A stretch of DNA of 14,381 bases, from positions 1 through 14,381 of the forward strand of contig CAYSXI010000142.1 of NCBI GenBank assembly GCA_964434955.1, given 5' to 3'. The notes under the pieces are model-generated. The model was not told the DNA's origin. It searched no databases and saw only the letters and a list, made by a program, of their open reading frames with translations. Shown piece by piece: positions 6,222-13,954 of the stretch; positions within the stretch are counted from its first letter, which is position 1; every line of letters starts with the position of its first letter. Source of the DNA: JANQLU01 sp964434955. GTDB taxonomy: Bacteria > Planctomycetota > Planctomycetia > Pirellulales > Pirellulaceae. The position numbers and the translations under genes were made by a program.

Positions 6222-9200
6222 CTACTTGGCGAGCCAGGGTCGTTTCTGTGAGCGAGGCGATCGCGTGATGGTGACGGGTCTGAATATTCCTCCGGCTCCA
6301 TACCAATCATAAACACCAATGGCGATCGAGATCTCTTCTCCTGGCTTCACCCATTTCGAGATATCGTAACTCTTTCGACTCTCAAATGCGGTTTGCTTGG
6401 TTTCGATCACTCCATCCTGGCCGATGAATTTTCCGTTGACGTAAAGTCGGTAATGATCATCGACGCCACTGAAATTAATGAAGGTTTTGTCTTTCCAGTC
6501 TTTCGGTAGCCGAACGGACTTTCGATACCAGGCCCAGCCGTCCAATGCCTTAAATCCCTGGCCTTCCCAGTGGCTGGTAATTTGGATTTCCTTCCAAGCT
6601 TGGTCGTTGACCGACTCCCTGAACCACTTTTCTTTTTCGCCGACCGATTGATTGTCGGGTTTGAATTTCCAGGTCGTTTTCGAAAGATCAATCTCGGCGG
6701 CATCCAGCTCCTGACGAAGCCGCTTCAGGTTGGATTGGGCGCCGACACGTTTGGCATGCAAGTCTTTCGAAAGATCTTCATTGACAATTTTTTTCAGCAG
6801 GTACTGCCCGGCGGCATTGTGGGGTCCGAAGTGATTGAGACTGGACACGATCAGGTTGCCCTTTCCCACCGGCATGCGGAAAAGTAGGCCGTGGACGCGC
6901 GTTTCTTTGAGATCGTGATTATCCCAGAGTGAAAACCAAGGGACGATTTCAAACTCCTCGTCAATTCGCGGAATGACTTTTCCGGCCAAGTCGAAATGCT
7001 GAAGTTCCACGAAAGCCTGGCGGGGCAGCAGGAGTTCTTCATAGCCCGGGTGCAGAATCGGGCCTCCCCGCAAAAACCAGTGATCGGCAGCGCGGAAGCT
7101 TTTTGATTTGCCATCGGCAAACAGAATGACGGTTCCCCCACGCTGGAGATGCCCCAACAAGTTGCCATCGAGTTTCGAAGTCAGGACGCGCGAATTCGAC
7201 GCCAACTTTTCTTTCGGCTTCAACGTCGCCTTGGAACGCGACGCCATAGAAGAAAACTCGTCGACAGATGCCAGACGTAAATCGTTCGCCAACGAAGCAT
7301 GGATTCGAATGGGAGAATAGTCTTCATCTGCAGCGTTGTTTCGTTCGAAGTTGATTCGCGGGAATGCCCAGACTTGCCACGAATTCTGGGCGGCGAATTT
7401 GATTTCGCGACTATTTGGCTTGGGGGCTTTTGCAGCGCCAAATGCGACTAGCGAAAATGCTTTTGGCGAGGAGTTCTTCGGCAGCGAAAATTTCCGGGTC
7501 TCCCTTATTCGATGCTCGGCGGACCGGCCCGTTTCAATGCGGGTTTTGCTTGACGACATTTGGGAATCGAACACCATCGATGAAAATACTTGAGCGTCAA
7601 GAACGGAATCCTGCATTCGCCGCAACGGATCCAAGAATTTGAACTCAAGATTGACTTTCTCGTTCGAAAAAACACTCCGCGAGACCCCGGCGATTTCAAG
7701 ACTAATCATGACATCGTTGTGCCAACTCCAATCGTGGGATTCTGTTTTGGCATTTCCCAGGTAATCCATGAGTCCCATGCCGCACAGGGGAATGTCACGG
7801 ATCACCGAGACCACGTATCCTCCGTTGGGGACTTCACGCCGATAGGATTCAATCTGGAACTTCCGCATCAACATCGCGTAGCGCATTGAGTCCTGTTTTA
7901 GTTTTTCCAACTGATTGCGGCGAAGCGACGGATTGGGGAAGTAACGAAGGGCAAACTCCCGGTTGGACTTGAGAAAGCCTGGCGTCCAGTGAGTTTCTTT
8001 TTGGTTCGTTGCGGCGAAAACTTGCTCGGGATCGGTCCAGGTATCGGCGGCAATCGCTTCGCCAAGAATCAGGGGTTTGGTTTCTCTTTCTCCAATGTAC
8101 TTTTTGAGTCGGGCCAAATTCTGTTGCCAATCGTGGTTGTTGCCATAGGGATGATCGTCGTAGAAGTCGTGAACCCGATTCCAGGCAATCCAACTGCTGT
8201 CGTCTTCAACAATGGCTCCGGGAATTCGGCGTTTGCAAAGATTGTAAAGCTCACGAATGACGTTGATGTCAGCGCTGGGGCCGGTCTCGCAAGTCAAACT
8301 ATGGAGAACGACCGATGGATGTTGGCGAACGTAGTAGAAGAACTCCTGGTATTCTTTCTTGAGCGCTGAGAGATGTTCGGCTGTGAGTTTCGGATGCCAA
8401 GTCGGGTATTCGATCCAAACCAGCATTCCCAGTTCGTCGCATAATTCCAGGTAGCGTTTTGGGGGGATCCAAAGACAAAATTTCATCAAGTTGAATCCGC
8501 GATCTTTCGCGAATTGAATTTCCTGACGCATGAATTTTTCATCCAGTGACGGAGCAACACTCGGAGGCGCGTAACCCCAATTCAGAACACCTCGGATTTG
8601 AACCAGTTTTCCGTTGAATAAAATCGCGTCGCCTTTCGTCGATGAAGACTTTTGGAAAGGAAAGGCGGTCCATCTCGAAAGCCTCTGTTTCTTCCGATTG
8701 ACCTGGTTAACCAAGACAATATCGTAGGCAAACTCCGCCATGATCCGGGAAACATCTTTGCGTTCCAGAAGATCCGGCGTCCAAATCGTCGACTTCAAAT
8801 CCGGGATGGAAAGTTTTTCGACATTGGATCCGACCTTCTTCGTGAAAACGGTTTTGGACTTCCCCTTTCCGCGTTCCCATTTGTTGGAAAAAGGGTTTGA
8901 ATCTCTCTTGGGAATTTCGATGTGCAATTCGAGGTCCAGTGCTTCGGTCCACCCATCGATGTGAATTTCCAATTCGAGTTGGTTCTTTTCCGAATTTCCC
9001 CAAGCAAAACTGCGGTCGCGATTGATCGAGACGACCGGCCTCGAGACGAGGTAGGCAGGTTTCCAGATCCCACTGAAATGCGGTGCGAAAACCGGCAGAA
9101 ATCCCTGGGTGTTGTGCCCCACTTTTTCGTCGCACCGGACCAGAATTTCGACGCCTTCTTCGTTCGCTTGGGACTTTCTCAATTCGTCCGTGATCTCAAT

Positions 9201-9590
9201 TTCAAAAGGAGTCCATCCACCCAGGTGCTCACCGACTTGCCTGGCATTAACAAAAACCTTTGCCTCGGTTGCGACGGCTTCAAAGCGAAGCAACAAACGC
9301 TTTCCGTCGGGAATATCGAAGGATTGAATTTCCCGGGCAGAGATCCTGGAACGATACCATGAGACACCGTCGAATTTGATATCGATTTGGTTTTCGATGG
9401 TTCCAGGTACGTGAATGTCATGCCAGGATTCTTTTTGATCAATCGAGGCTTGCCACTGCAGGCGCGGCAGGTCGGATTGTGGCGATGCCTGAGCCGATGC
9501 CTGTGTCAAACAGGAGAGGGATATCGTGAAACCGAAAACGAAAATAAATGTTCGACGGAATTTGGAATTCTTGGTAACGGCAATCGGCAT
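6222..9590 (-). CDS. Secreted glycoside hydrolase family 2-like protein
   Basis: The gene encodes 1122 residues. A signal peptide covers about 1-34 (basic start, hydrophobic 14-28, ASAQA site). An N-terminal GH2 sugar-binding sandwich spans about 55-185 and an immunoglobulin-like region about 200-315. A TIM barrel spans about 320-620 (ILFNGKLVQIRGVLNWGY, then FCLWIPPKRYLELCDELGMLVWIEYPTW). E435 in HSLTCETG is the expected acid/base and E511 in LILGEAIAAD the expected nucleophile. In classical GH2 enzymes the acid/base follows Asn (NE); here it follows Cys434. Residues 640-960 are a poorly recognised beta-rich region, with a stretch near 805-935 resembling the non-catalytic glutamine-amidotransferase-like domains of large glycosidases. 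A second jelly roll at about 970-1110 resembles GH2 sugar-binding domains. It should retain or release sugars outside the cytoplasm; the specificity is unknown. The ATG has no clear Shine-Dalgarno. It lies 190 nt behind the hybrid kinase gene. Confidence 0.88.
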   Translation of the reverse strand: MPIAVTKNSKFRRTFIFVFGFTISLSCLTQASAQASPQSDLPRLQWQASIDQKESWHDIHVPGTIENQIDIKFDGVSWYRSRISAREIQSFDIPDGKRLLLRFEAVATEAKVFVNARQVGEHLGGWTPFEIEITDELRKSQANEEGVEILVRCDEKVGHNTQGFLPVFAPHFSGIWKPAYLVSRPVVSINRDRSFAWGNSEKNQLELEIHIDGWTEALDLELHIEIPKRDSNPFSNKWERGKGKSKTVFTKKVGSNVEKLSIPDLKSTIWTPDLLERKDVSRIMAEFAYDIVLVNQVNRKKQRLSRWTAFPFQKSSSTKGDAILFNGKLVQIRGVLNWGYAPPSVAPSLDEKFMRQEIQFAKDRGFNLMKFCLWIPPKRYLELCDELGMLVWIEYPTWHPKLTAEHLSALKKEYQEFFYYVRQHPSVVLHSLTCETGPSADINVIRELYNLCKRRIPGAIVEDDSSWIAWNRVHDFYDDHPYGNNHDWQQNLARLKKYIGERETKPLILGEAIAADTWTDPEQVFAATNQKETHWTPGFLKSNREFALRYFPNPSLRRNQLEKLKQDSMRYAMLMRKFQIESYRREVPNGGYVVSVIRDIPLCGMGLMDYLGNAKTESHDWSWHNDVMISLEIAGVSRSVFSNEKVNLEFKFLDPLRRMQDSVLDAQVFSSMVFDSQMSSSKTRIETGRSAEHRIRETRKFSLPKNSSPKAFSLVAFGAAKAPKPNSREIKFAAQNSWQVWAFPRINFERNNAADEDYSPIRIHASLANDLRLASVDEFSSMASRSKATLKPKEKLASNSRVLTSKLDGNLLGHLQRGGTVILFADGKSKSFRAADHWFLRGGPILHPGYEELLLPRQAFVELQHFDLAGKVIPRIDEEFEIVPWFSLWDNHDLKETRVHGLLFRMPVGKGNLIVSSLNHFGPHNAAGQYLLKKIVNEDLSKDLHAKRVGAQSNLKRLRQELDAAEIDLSKTTWKFKPDNQSVGEKEKWFRESVNDQAWKEIQITSHWEGQGFKALDGWAWYRKSVRLPKDWKDKTFINFSGVDDHYRLYVNGKFIGQDGVIETKQTAFESRKSYDISKWVKPGEEISIAIGVYDWYGAGGIFRPVTITRSPRSQKRPWLAK

Positions 9591-9752
9591 GAGAGAACCC
9601 GTTTTTTTGAGCGGCGTGCAGCCAACTATCTTAGCAAACCGGTCGAGTCAATGTGTTTGAAGAGAATCGCAGCCGGAAGCAGCTGGGGTTGGATTCCAGA
9701 TGTCGAAGCGAATCGGCCATTAGCGAGGACGAATGGCTTGATGGGAACTTTG

Positions 9753-9804
9753 GCCTAAGCGTCTTCGAATGCCGATTCGCCTAAGCGTCTTCGAATGCCG
9801 AATC
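9753..9804. repeat. Two-copy 26-bp tandem duplication at the 3' end of the histidine kinase gene
   Basis: Bases 9753-9778 and 9779-9804 are identical at 25 of 26 positions (T at 9776 against A at 9802). The unit contains the last codons and stop of the kinase gene, so a second copy of the stop lies 26 bp downstream. Because 26 is not a multiple of 3, the second copy is out of frame. Confidence 0.97.
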
Positions 9805-11898
9805 GATTGCTCGCATCAGCTCGTTGGCCTTGAATGGTTTCTGCAAGATTCCCTGGAACCCGAAATCACGATAGCCCTTCATGGCGGCGTTGTCGCAAAA
9901 GCCACTGGTTAGAATCCCTCGAATCCCAGGAACCATTTGCTTCAGACGGGACATCGTTTCCGTTCCCGTTTGACGTCCGCGGATGGATAGGTCGAGGATA
10001 GCAAGGTCAAAGGGTTGATCGTTATCGACTGCCAATCTTGCGGCACTCAAGGCGGACGATTCGTCCGAGCTCGATACGACATCGAAGCCATATTTTTGAA
10101 GCAGCAGGCAGACACTTTTCCTTACCATCTCATCATCGTCCATCAAAAGCACTTTGTGGCTGCGGGCAACTTTGCTTTTTGAATGTGATTCCGAGGTGAT
10201 GGCCGGTTGAGCGGTCGCCAGCGGGAGAAAGAGGCTGGCGGTCGTGCCTTGATCGACGGCTGATTGAAAACGCAAATCACCTCCATGACGTTTGGCAATA
10301 AAGTACGAGGTTGTCAGGCCGAGCCCGGAGCCGTCAGCCTTGGTTGAAAAGTAGGGTTCAAATATTTGTTCCAAACGGTCCTCCGGAATGCCGCAACCTT
10401 GGTCAACAATGTCAATCCGAATTCCGGGGCGATCGGTTTGATTGGGAAGTTGGCAGTCGGACAAGTGAACATTAATTTCACCGCCGCGCGGCATGGATTG
10501 ATCGGCATTGATCAGGAGGTTTCCGACGACTTGTTCCAGTTGCGAGGCATTGGCAAATACAGTTCGCGAGGCCGATCCAAGGTGAGAACGTATTTGGGTT
10601 TTCGTTCCCGCGCGAACGAGTGGCACAGCGCTTTCGATGATTTTGTTGATGGAAACCAGTTCTCGTTTTGGCGTGCCCGATTTGCTGAACGACAAAAGTT
10701 GAGTCGCCAATTGTTTGGCAAGATTGCAGGCCTTCTCGGAAAGCTCGAGATGCTTCTTCGATAGGGGGTCCGCATTCAGCGAGGCCCCTTCAATTCCCGA
10801 AACAATTGCCTGTAGGTAATTGTTGAAATCGTGCGCGATCCCGCCGGCCAAGAGGCCAAGTGACTCAATTCGCTGGCCTTTGGCTGCTTCTCTTTCGAGA
10901 TATCGTTGTTGCGTGACGTCGTTAATGACAATCAAAATTCCCGAGACAGAGCCTTCATTCACGATCGGCGAGGCGGTGATGACGGCTTGTCGAAGATTGC
11001 CCTGGCCATCAATCAGGCAATCACGCTGCCAATTCAGCTTTTTGTTATGCAACAGCACATCTTCAAAGCGCGGCATTGATTCAACTTGGATCAATTCAGA
11101 GATCGGGCGACCAATGGCTTTCGACTTGGCGCAGGAAAGGAATTGTTCCGCGGAACGACTGATCGTTTGGACACGTAGTTTTTCATCAGTGCCGATAATC
11201 CCGTCGCCGATGGTGTCAAACAAACCCTGCAACCAGGCTTTGTCTTCCTCAAGTTCCTGGTGGGCAGCAACTAATTGCTCCTGGTTGCTTTCGAGGGAAT
11301 CAACGGACCTGGCGAGTGCTGCTGTTCTTTCCTTGACGCGTTGCTCCAGTTCGTCCCTCGAACGTTTCAACTCGAGTTGGGCCTGCTTTTCCTTTGCATC
11401 GACGATCGCCGACGCGATTCGCGACGAGCAAATGTCGGCCAGCGATTGGAACATTCGCAAATCCGATCGTGTGAAACCGTTCAATTCAGCCGATTCACTG
11501 TCGATGATTCCAATCACTTCGTCTTGATAGATCAGCGGAACGGTGAGCTCTGATTTTCCACCGAACTTGTCCGCGATATAACGCGGGTCTCGCGATACGT
11601 CAGTCACCATTTCGGCCATTCCCGTTTCGGCAACCGTTCCAACAATCCCTTCACCGATCGGGATCGTGATGCGATTGTCGATGACCCGCTTTTCCGGATT
11701 TTTGATTCCGTAGGCCGCGACCTGGATCAATTCGTTTTCTTCACGCAGGTAAATCACACAGTCTTCGAAACGCAGCAGTCGCCCAATGTTCTGGGCAATG
11801 TCCCAGCAAAGATCGTCAAGCGTGTTTTGCTTGAGGAGGCTAATCGCAAATTCGCGAACGATGTCTAATTCGTTGGATTTTTCGACGAACGAATCCAT
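9781..11898 (-). CDS. Soluble hybrid sensor histidine kinase (GAF-PAS-HisKA-HATPase-REC)
   Basis: The gene encodes 705 residues. A GAF domain covers about 15-165 (SELTVPLIYQDEVIGIIDSES), a coiled coil about 168-222, and a PAS domain about 223-335 ending INDVTQQ. The dimerisation helix holds phospho-accepting H356 in GGIAHDFNN. The ATPase has the N box with N460/N464, the G1 box DQGCGIP (499-505), the F box FEPYFSTK and the G2 box GSGLGL (523-528). A receiver covers about 580-702 with acidic D587-D589, phospho-acceptor D636 and K687. The HDFNN box followed by a C-terminal receiver is the layout of hybrid kinases that often signal in phosphorelays. No transmembrane helix is seen, so the input should be cytoplasmic, through a GAF ligand and PAS cofactor. 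No cognate response regulator is in view. It ends in AIDSAFEDA, whose coding bases are duplicated just after the stop. Confidence 0.95.
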   Translation of the reverse strand: MDSFVEKSNELDIVREFAISLLKQNTLDDLCWDIAQNIGRLLRFEDCVIYLREENELIQVAAYGIKNPEKRVIDNRITIPIGEGIVGTVAETGMAEMVTDVSRDPRYIADKFGGKSELTVPLIYQDEVIGIIDSESAELNGFTRSDLRMFQSLADICSSRIASAIVDAKEKQAQLELKRSRDELEQRVKERTAALARSVDSLESNQEQLVAAHQELEEDKAWLQGLFDTIGDGIIGTDEKLRVQTISRSAEQFLSCAKSKAIGRPISELIQVESMPRFEDVLLHNKKLNWQRDCLIDGQGNLRQAVITASPIVNEGSVSGILIVINDVTQQRYLEREAAKGQRIESLGLLAGGIAHDFNNYLQAIVSGIEGASLNADPLSKKHLELSEKACNLAKQLATQLLSFSKSGTPKRELVSINKIIESAVPLVRAGTKTQIRSHLGSASRTVFANASQLEQVVGNLLINADQSMPRGGEINVHLSDCQLPNQTDRPGIRIDIVDQGCGIPEDRLEQIFEPYFSTKADGSGLGLTTSYFIAKRHGGDLRFQSAVDQGTTASLFLPLATAQPAITSESHSKSKVARSHKVLLMDDDEMVRKSVCLLLQKYGFDVVSSSDESSALSAARLAVDNDQPFDLAILDLSIRGRQTGTETMSRLKQMVPGIRGILTSGFCDNAAMKGYRDFGFQGILQKPFKANELMRAIDSAFEDA

Positions 11899-12134
11899 GG
11901 ATGTCGATCAAAAGATTCCTGATGTGAGCACGAAGCCTGATGCGAATTGATTGCCTGAACCTGAATCAACTTCGAATCCCAAGTATGCTTCAAAAATCCA
12001 AAAGTGAAAAGGGACCGCGAATAACCCGGGGGGGCCAAGTTTCGGGCCGTGGCAATTGTTCGCACGCATGGATCGCTTGGGTTCATCAAATCCAAACGAC
12101 GGCCAGGAGACACGGACCGTTGAATTGGCTTTCA

Positions 12135-12148
12135 AATCGGCTCCGATT
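12135..12148. other. Small perfect inverted repeat after the first secreted paralogue
   Basis: AATCGG, two bases, CCGATT form a palindrome 30-45 nt past the stop of the gene at 12178-12960. No U-run follows on either strand, so terminator function is doubtful. It is the only structure I see in the 279-nt gap before the hybrid kinase gene. Confidence 0.3.
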
Positions 12149-12177
12149 CCTTGACGGGCTGCGAAGGGATTTGGGCA

Positions 12178-12960
12178 TTAGAGTTGACTATCGGTTACTA
12201 GGGGCGACAGCAGCTTGCGTCGGCGTGCCAAGACAACAAGTGCCAGCCCGACCATTCCAACCGGGAGGGCGGCAGGCAGTGGAGCCGCATGGCTTTGGGC
12301 ATTCTTGTTGCCTTGGGTTGAATTGAAGTTGTCGAAGGCGAAACCCCGAAGCGTGCCCGAGCCGGTCGCTTCAATCGAGATTTTTGCAATCGCCGTTGTG
12401 GGGCCGACGTCGATGGACCAAAGCCAGGGCATTCCATTCAGACCGCCGGTGGGACTGACAAGTGATGCGATAATATTTCCGTTGGCGTCCTGGGCCGTGA
12501 CGGTGTATTGTTCTGGCCCGTCGATATCCCAGATTTCACCCGACGCGGCTTGGGTGGCTTTTTGATAATCGATATCCATCTTGAAGTACTTCGCTTTGTT
12601 GTATGACAGGTTGCCAGTCCCGGCCTTCATGAAGTAATTCCCGATATCACCCTTGAGTGCCTCGTCTCGATCGTTTCGATTCGTCCAGTAGCCATCCGTT
12701 CCATCTTTTCCAGCGGCTTCAAACGACAACAACGCTTTCGTTGCATCGGCTTCACTATTTCCGGCCATCGCCGTAAAGGTAAGCCCGTATTGCTCGAAGT
12801 AACTGTCGGAAATGACTGCATCGTCGCCGCCATACTCGGCCGCATTTTCAAAATCGAGTGTGTCGCCGTTCGCCTGGACAGAAATTGCCGCGACGAAAAG
12901 CATCGCGATTGAGAAAGCGAAGAGTGAGAACAGTAGCCGATTTGCGTGATTGGCTGACAC
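12178..12960 (-). CDS. Secreted protein with PEP-CTERM/VPLPA-type sorting tail (paralogue 1)
   Basis: The gene encodes 260 residues from a GTG at 12960. The signal peptide is about 1-30 (hydrophobic FSLFAFSIAMLFVAA, likely cut after SVQA). A single domain follows, LDFENAAEYGGDDAVISDSY through RGFAFDN, of no family I can name. The C-terminus has the tripartite exosortase signal: APLPAALP, a hydrophobic helix VGMVGLALVVLA and RRRK, closest to VPLPA-CTERM. Unusually, 12 residues follow the RRR (KLLSPLVTDSQL). The frame stays open to ATGs at 12972 and 13017. I choose the GTG because the paralogue starts at the matching place with the same GGGGCA ahead. The mature region matches paralogue 2 at 30 of 36 positions at its start and 40 of 50 in the centre. 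The product should be exported, processed by an exosortase and left at the cell surface or matrix. Its binding role is unknown. Confidence 0.88.
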   Translation of the reverse strand: MSANHANRLLFSLFAFSIAMLFVAAISVQANGDTLDFENAAEYGGDDAVISDSYFEQYGLTFTAMAGNSEADATKALLSFEAAGKDGTDGYWTNRNDRDEALKGDIGNYFMKAGTGNLSYNKAKYFKMDIDYQKATQAASGEIWDIDGPEQYTVTAQDANGNIIASLVSPTGGLNGMPWLWSIDVGPTTAIAKISIEATGSGTLRGFAFDNFNSTQGNKNAQSHAAPLPAALPVGMVGLALVVLARRRKLLSPLVTDSQL

Positions 12961-13005
12961 AAATTGCCCCATGAATAAGATGCGATTCGACACTTGCTGG
13001 GGGCA
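12961..13005 (-). promoter_or_regulatory. Leader hairpin hiding the ribosome-binding site of paralogue 1
   Basis: On the minus strand, TGCCCC (13005-13000) is the exact complement of GGGGCA (12970-12965), with 29 nt between. GGGG is the apparent Shine-Dalgarno, 6 nt ahead of the GTG start. Pairing would block ribosome binding. The same arrangement with the same 29-nt spacing precedes paralogue 2. Confidence 0.5.
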
Positions 13006-13057
13006 GGGACAAACCATGACGGTGTCGCAGCAAGGTCCATGAAAAACTTAGGTCTTG

Positions 13058-13086
13058 AAATCATCCAATGCCAATGAATTTGTCAA
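13058..13086 (-). promoter_or_regulatory. Tentative sigma70-type promoter for paralogue 1
   Basis: A perfect TTGACA (13086-13081) lies about 100 nt upstream of the GTG start and just downstream of the terminator of paralogue 2. At 17-nt spacing the -10 is TGATTT, which is poor, so only the -35 is convincing. Confidence 0.25.
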
Positions 13087-13116
13087 ATAATTTTGCGAAT
13101 CTTCAAAACCCAAACG

Positions 13117-13140
13117 AAAAAACGGCCCCAATCGGACCGC
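13117..13140 (-). terminator. Rho-independent terminator of paralogue 2
   Basis: On the minus strand, CGGTCC (13139-13134) pairs with GGGCCG (13128-13123) through five GC/CG pairs and one G-U wobble, with a 5-nt loop. TTTTTT (13122-13117) follows directly. It sits 37 nt past the stop of paralogue 2 and ahead of the leader of paralogue 1, so the two paralogues are probably transcribed separately. Confidence 0.75.
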
Positions 13141-13176
13141 TTTCAAAGGATTGATTTTGGCGTTTTGAATCCCAGT

Positions 13177-13908
13177 CTATTTTGGTCTTCGCCGCATCAA
13201 GAAGAGGCCCAACAGACCGACGGCTCCCAGGGGGAGTGCCGAAGGAACCGGTGCGGCATGTTGACTTTGTGAAAACTGAAGGTTGTCAAAAGCAAATCCG
13301 CGAAAGGTCCCTTTTCCCGAATGCTCGATTGATACTTTCGCGATCTTGCCATTGTCCTCCGCGTCAAATGCCCAGATCCAAGCTTGCCCGTCTAGCCCCT
13401 GACCGCCGGTTGGACTTGTCAATGAGGCGATCTGGTTTCCATTGCTATCGTAGGCCGTCACCGTGTACTGCTCGGGTCCGTCGATGTCCCAGATTTCCCC
13501 GGAAGCCGATTGAGTCGGATCGGAAAAATCGATGTCCATCTGGAAATACTTGACATTTCCGTGGCTCAGTGCGTCCGGTGCTTTGAGGAAAAAGGACCCC
13601 ATTTCGTTTCCGGTTTTGGGCGAATCCCAGCCGCCGCCGCTCGCGTTGAAAACGTCCGTGCCATCCCGGCCGACCGCTTCGAATTGAAGCGCAACCTGCG
13701 ACGCAGACGATTCTTTTTTTCCTGCGAACGCGGTAAAGCTCAAGCCATAATTTTCGAAATAGGAGTCGGTGATGACGGCGTCGTCTCCTCCATAGTCCGC
13801 AGCATTTTCAAAGTCGAGTGAGTCACCTAGAACGGTCCCACTCAGGCTGACCATGAAAACCAAAACCAATGGTTTAAGCAGCCGACTCAACAAATTTTTT
13901 ACCGACAC
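13177..13908 (-). CDS. Secreted protein with PEP-CTERM/VPLPA-type sorting tail (paralogue 2)
   Basis: The gene encodes 243 residues from a GTG at 13908, with AGGGG ahead of it. The signal peptide is about 1-28 (LKPLVLVFMVSLSGTVLG). The mature domain opens DSLDFENAADYGGDDAVITD, contains the highly conserved centre GEIWDIDGPEQYTVTA, and closes with FRGFAFDN. The C-terminal tail is APVPSALP, hydrophobic LGAVGLLGLFLM, then RRRPK at the very end, which is a standard exosortase sorting signal. The many Asp/Asn/Gly residues and likely all-beta pattern suggest a jelly-roll or calcium/carbohydrate-binding surface domain, but this is a guess. It differs from paralogue 1 most between residues about 63 and 120. 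A probable exosortase starts 323 nt away on the opposite strand, fitting a substrate-processing enzyme pair. Confidence 0.9.
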   Translation of the reverse strand: MSVKNLLSRLLKPLVLVFMVSLSGTVLGDSLDFENAADYGGDDAVITDSYFENYGLSFTAFAGKKESSASQVALQFEAVGRDGTDVFNASGGGWDSPKTGNEMGSFFLKAPDALSHGNVKYFQMDIDFSDPTQSASGEIWDIDGPEQYTVTAYDSNGNQIASLTSPTGGQGLDGQAWIWAFDAEDNGKIAKVSIEHSGKGTFRGFAFDNLQFSQSQHAAPVPSALPLGAVGLLGLFLMRRRPK

Positions 13909-13954
13909 AGTTATGCCCCTGGAAACGAAACAAATCCGAAATGGAGGTGGGGCA
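13909..13954 (-). promoter_or_regulatory. Leader hairpin hiding the ribosome-binding site of paralogue 2
   Basis: On the minus strand, TGCCCC (13954-13949) and GGGGCA (13919-13914) are exact complements 29 nt apart, and the GTG start follows 5 nt later. The spacing and stem equal those ahead of paralogue 1, while only 10 of the 29 loop positions agree. Further upstream, CTCC-TTT-GGAG (13989-13979) could form a second small hairpin. Confidence 0.5.

Noticed and set aside
10820..11527. 235-residue plus-strand open frame opposite the hybrid kinase
   Set aside because: It is antisense to the PAS/HisKA region. The Ser/Cys-rich, pattern-free product is what the reverse of that sequence would give.
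11899..12177. Searched the gap between the hybrid kinase and paralogue 1 for promoter, terminator or small ORF
   Set aside because: Only a short palindrome without a U-run was found. The frames at 11865-12113 and 11908-12135 overlap each other and show no protein-like pattern.
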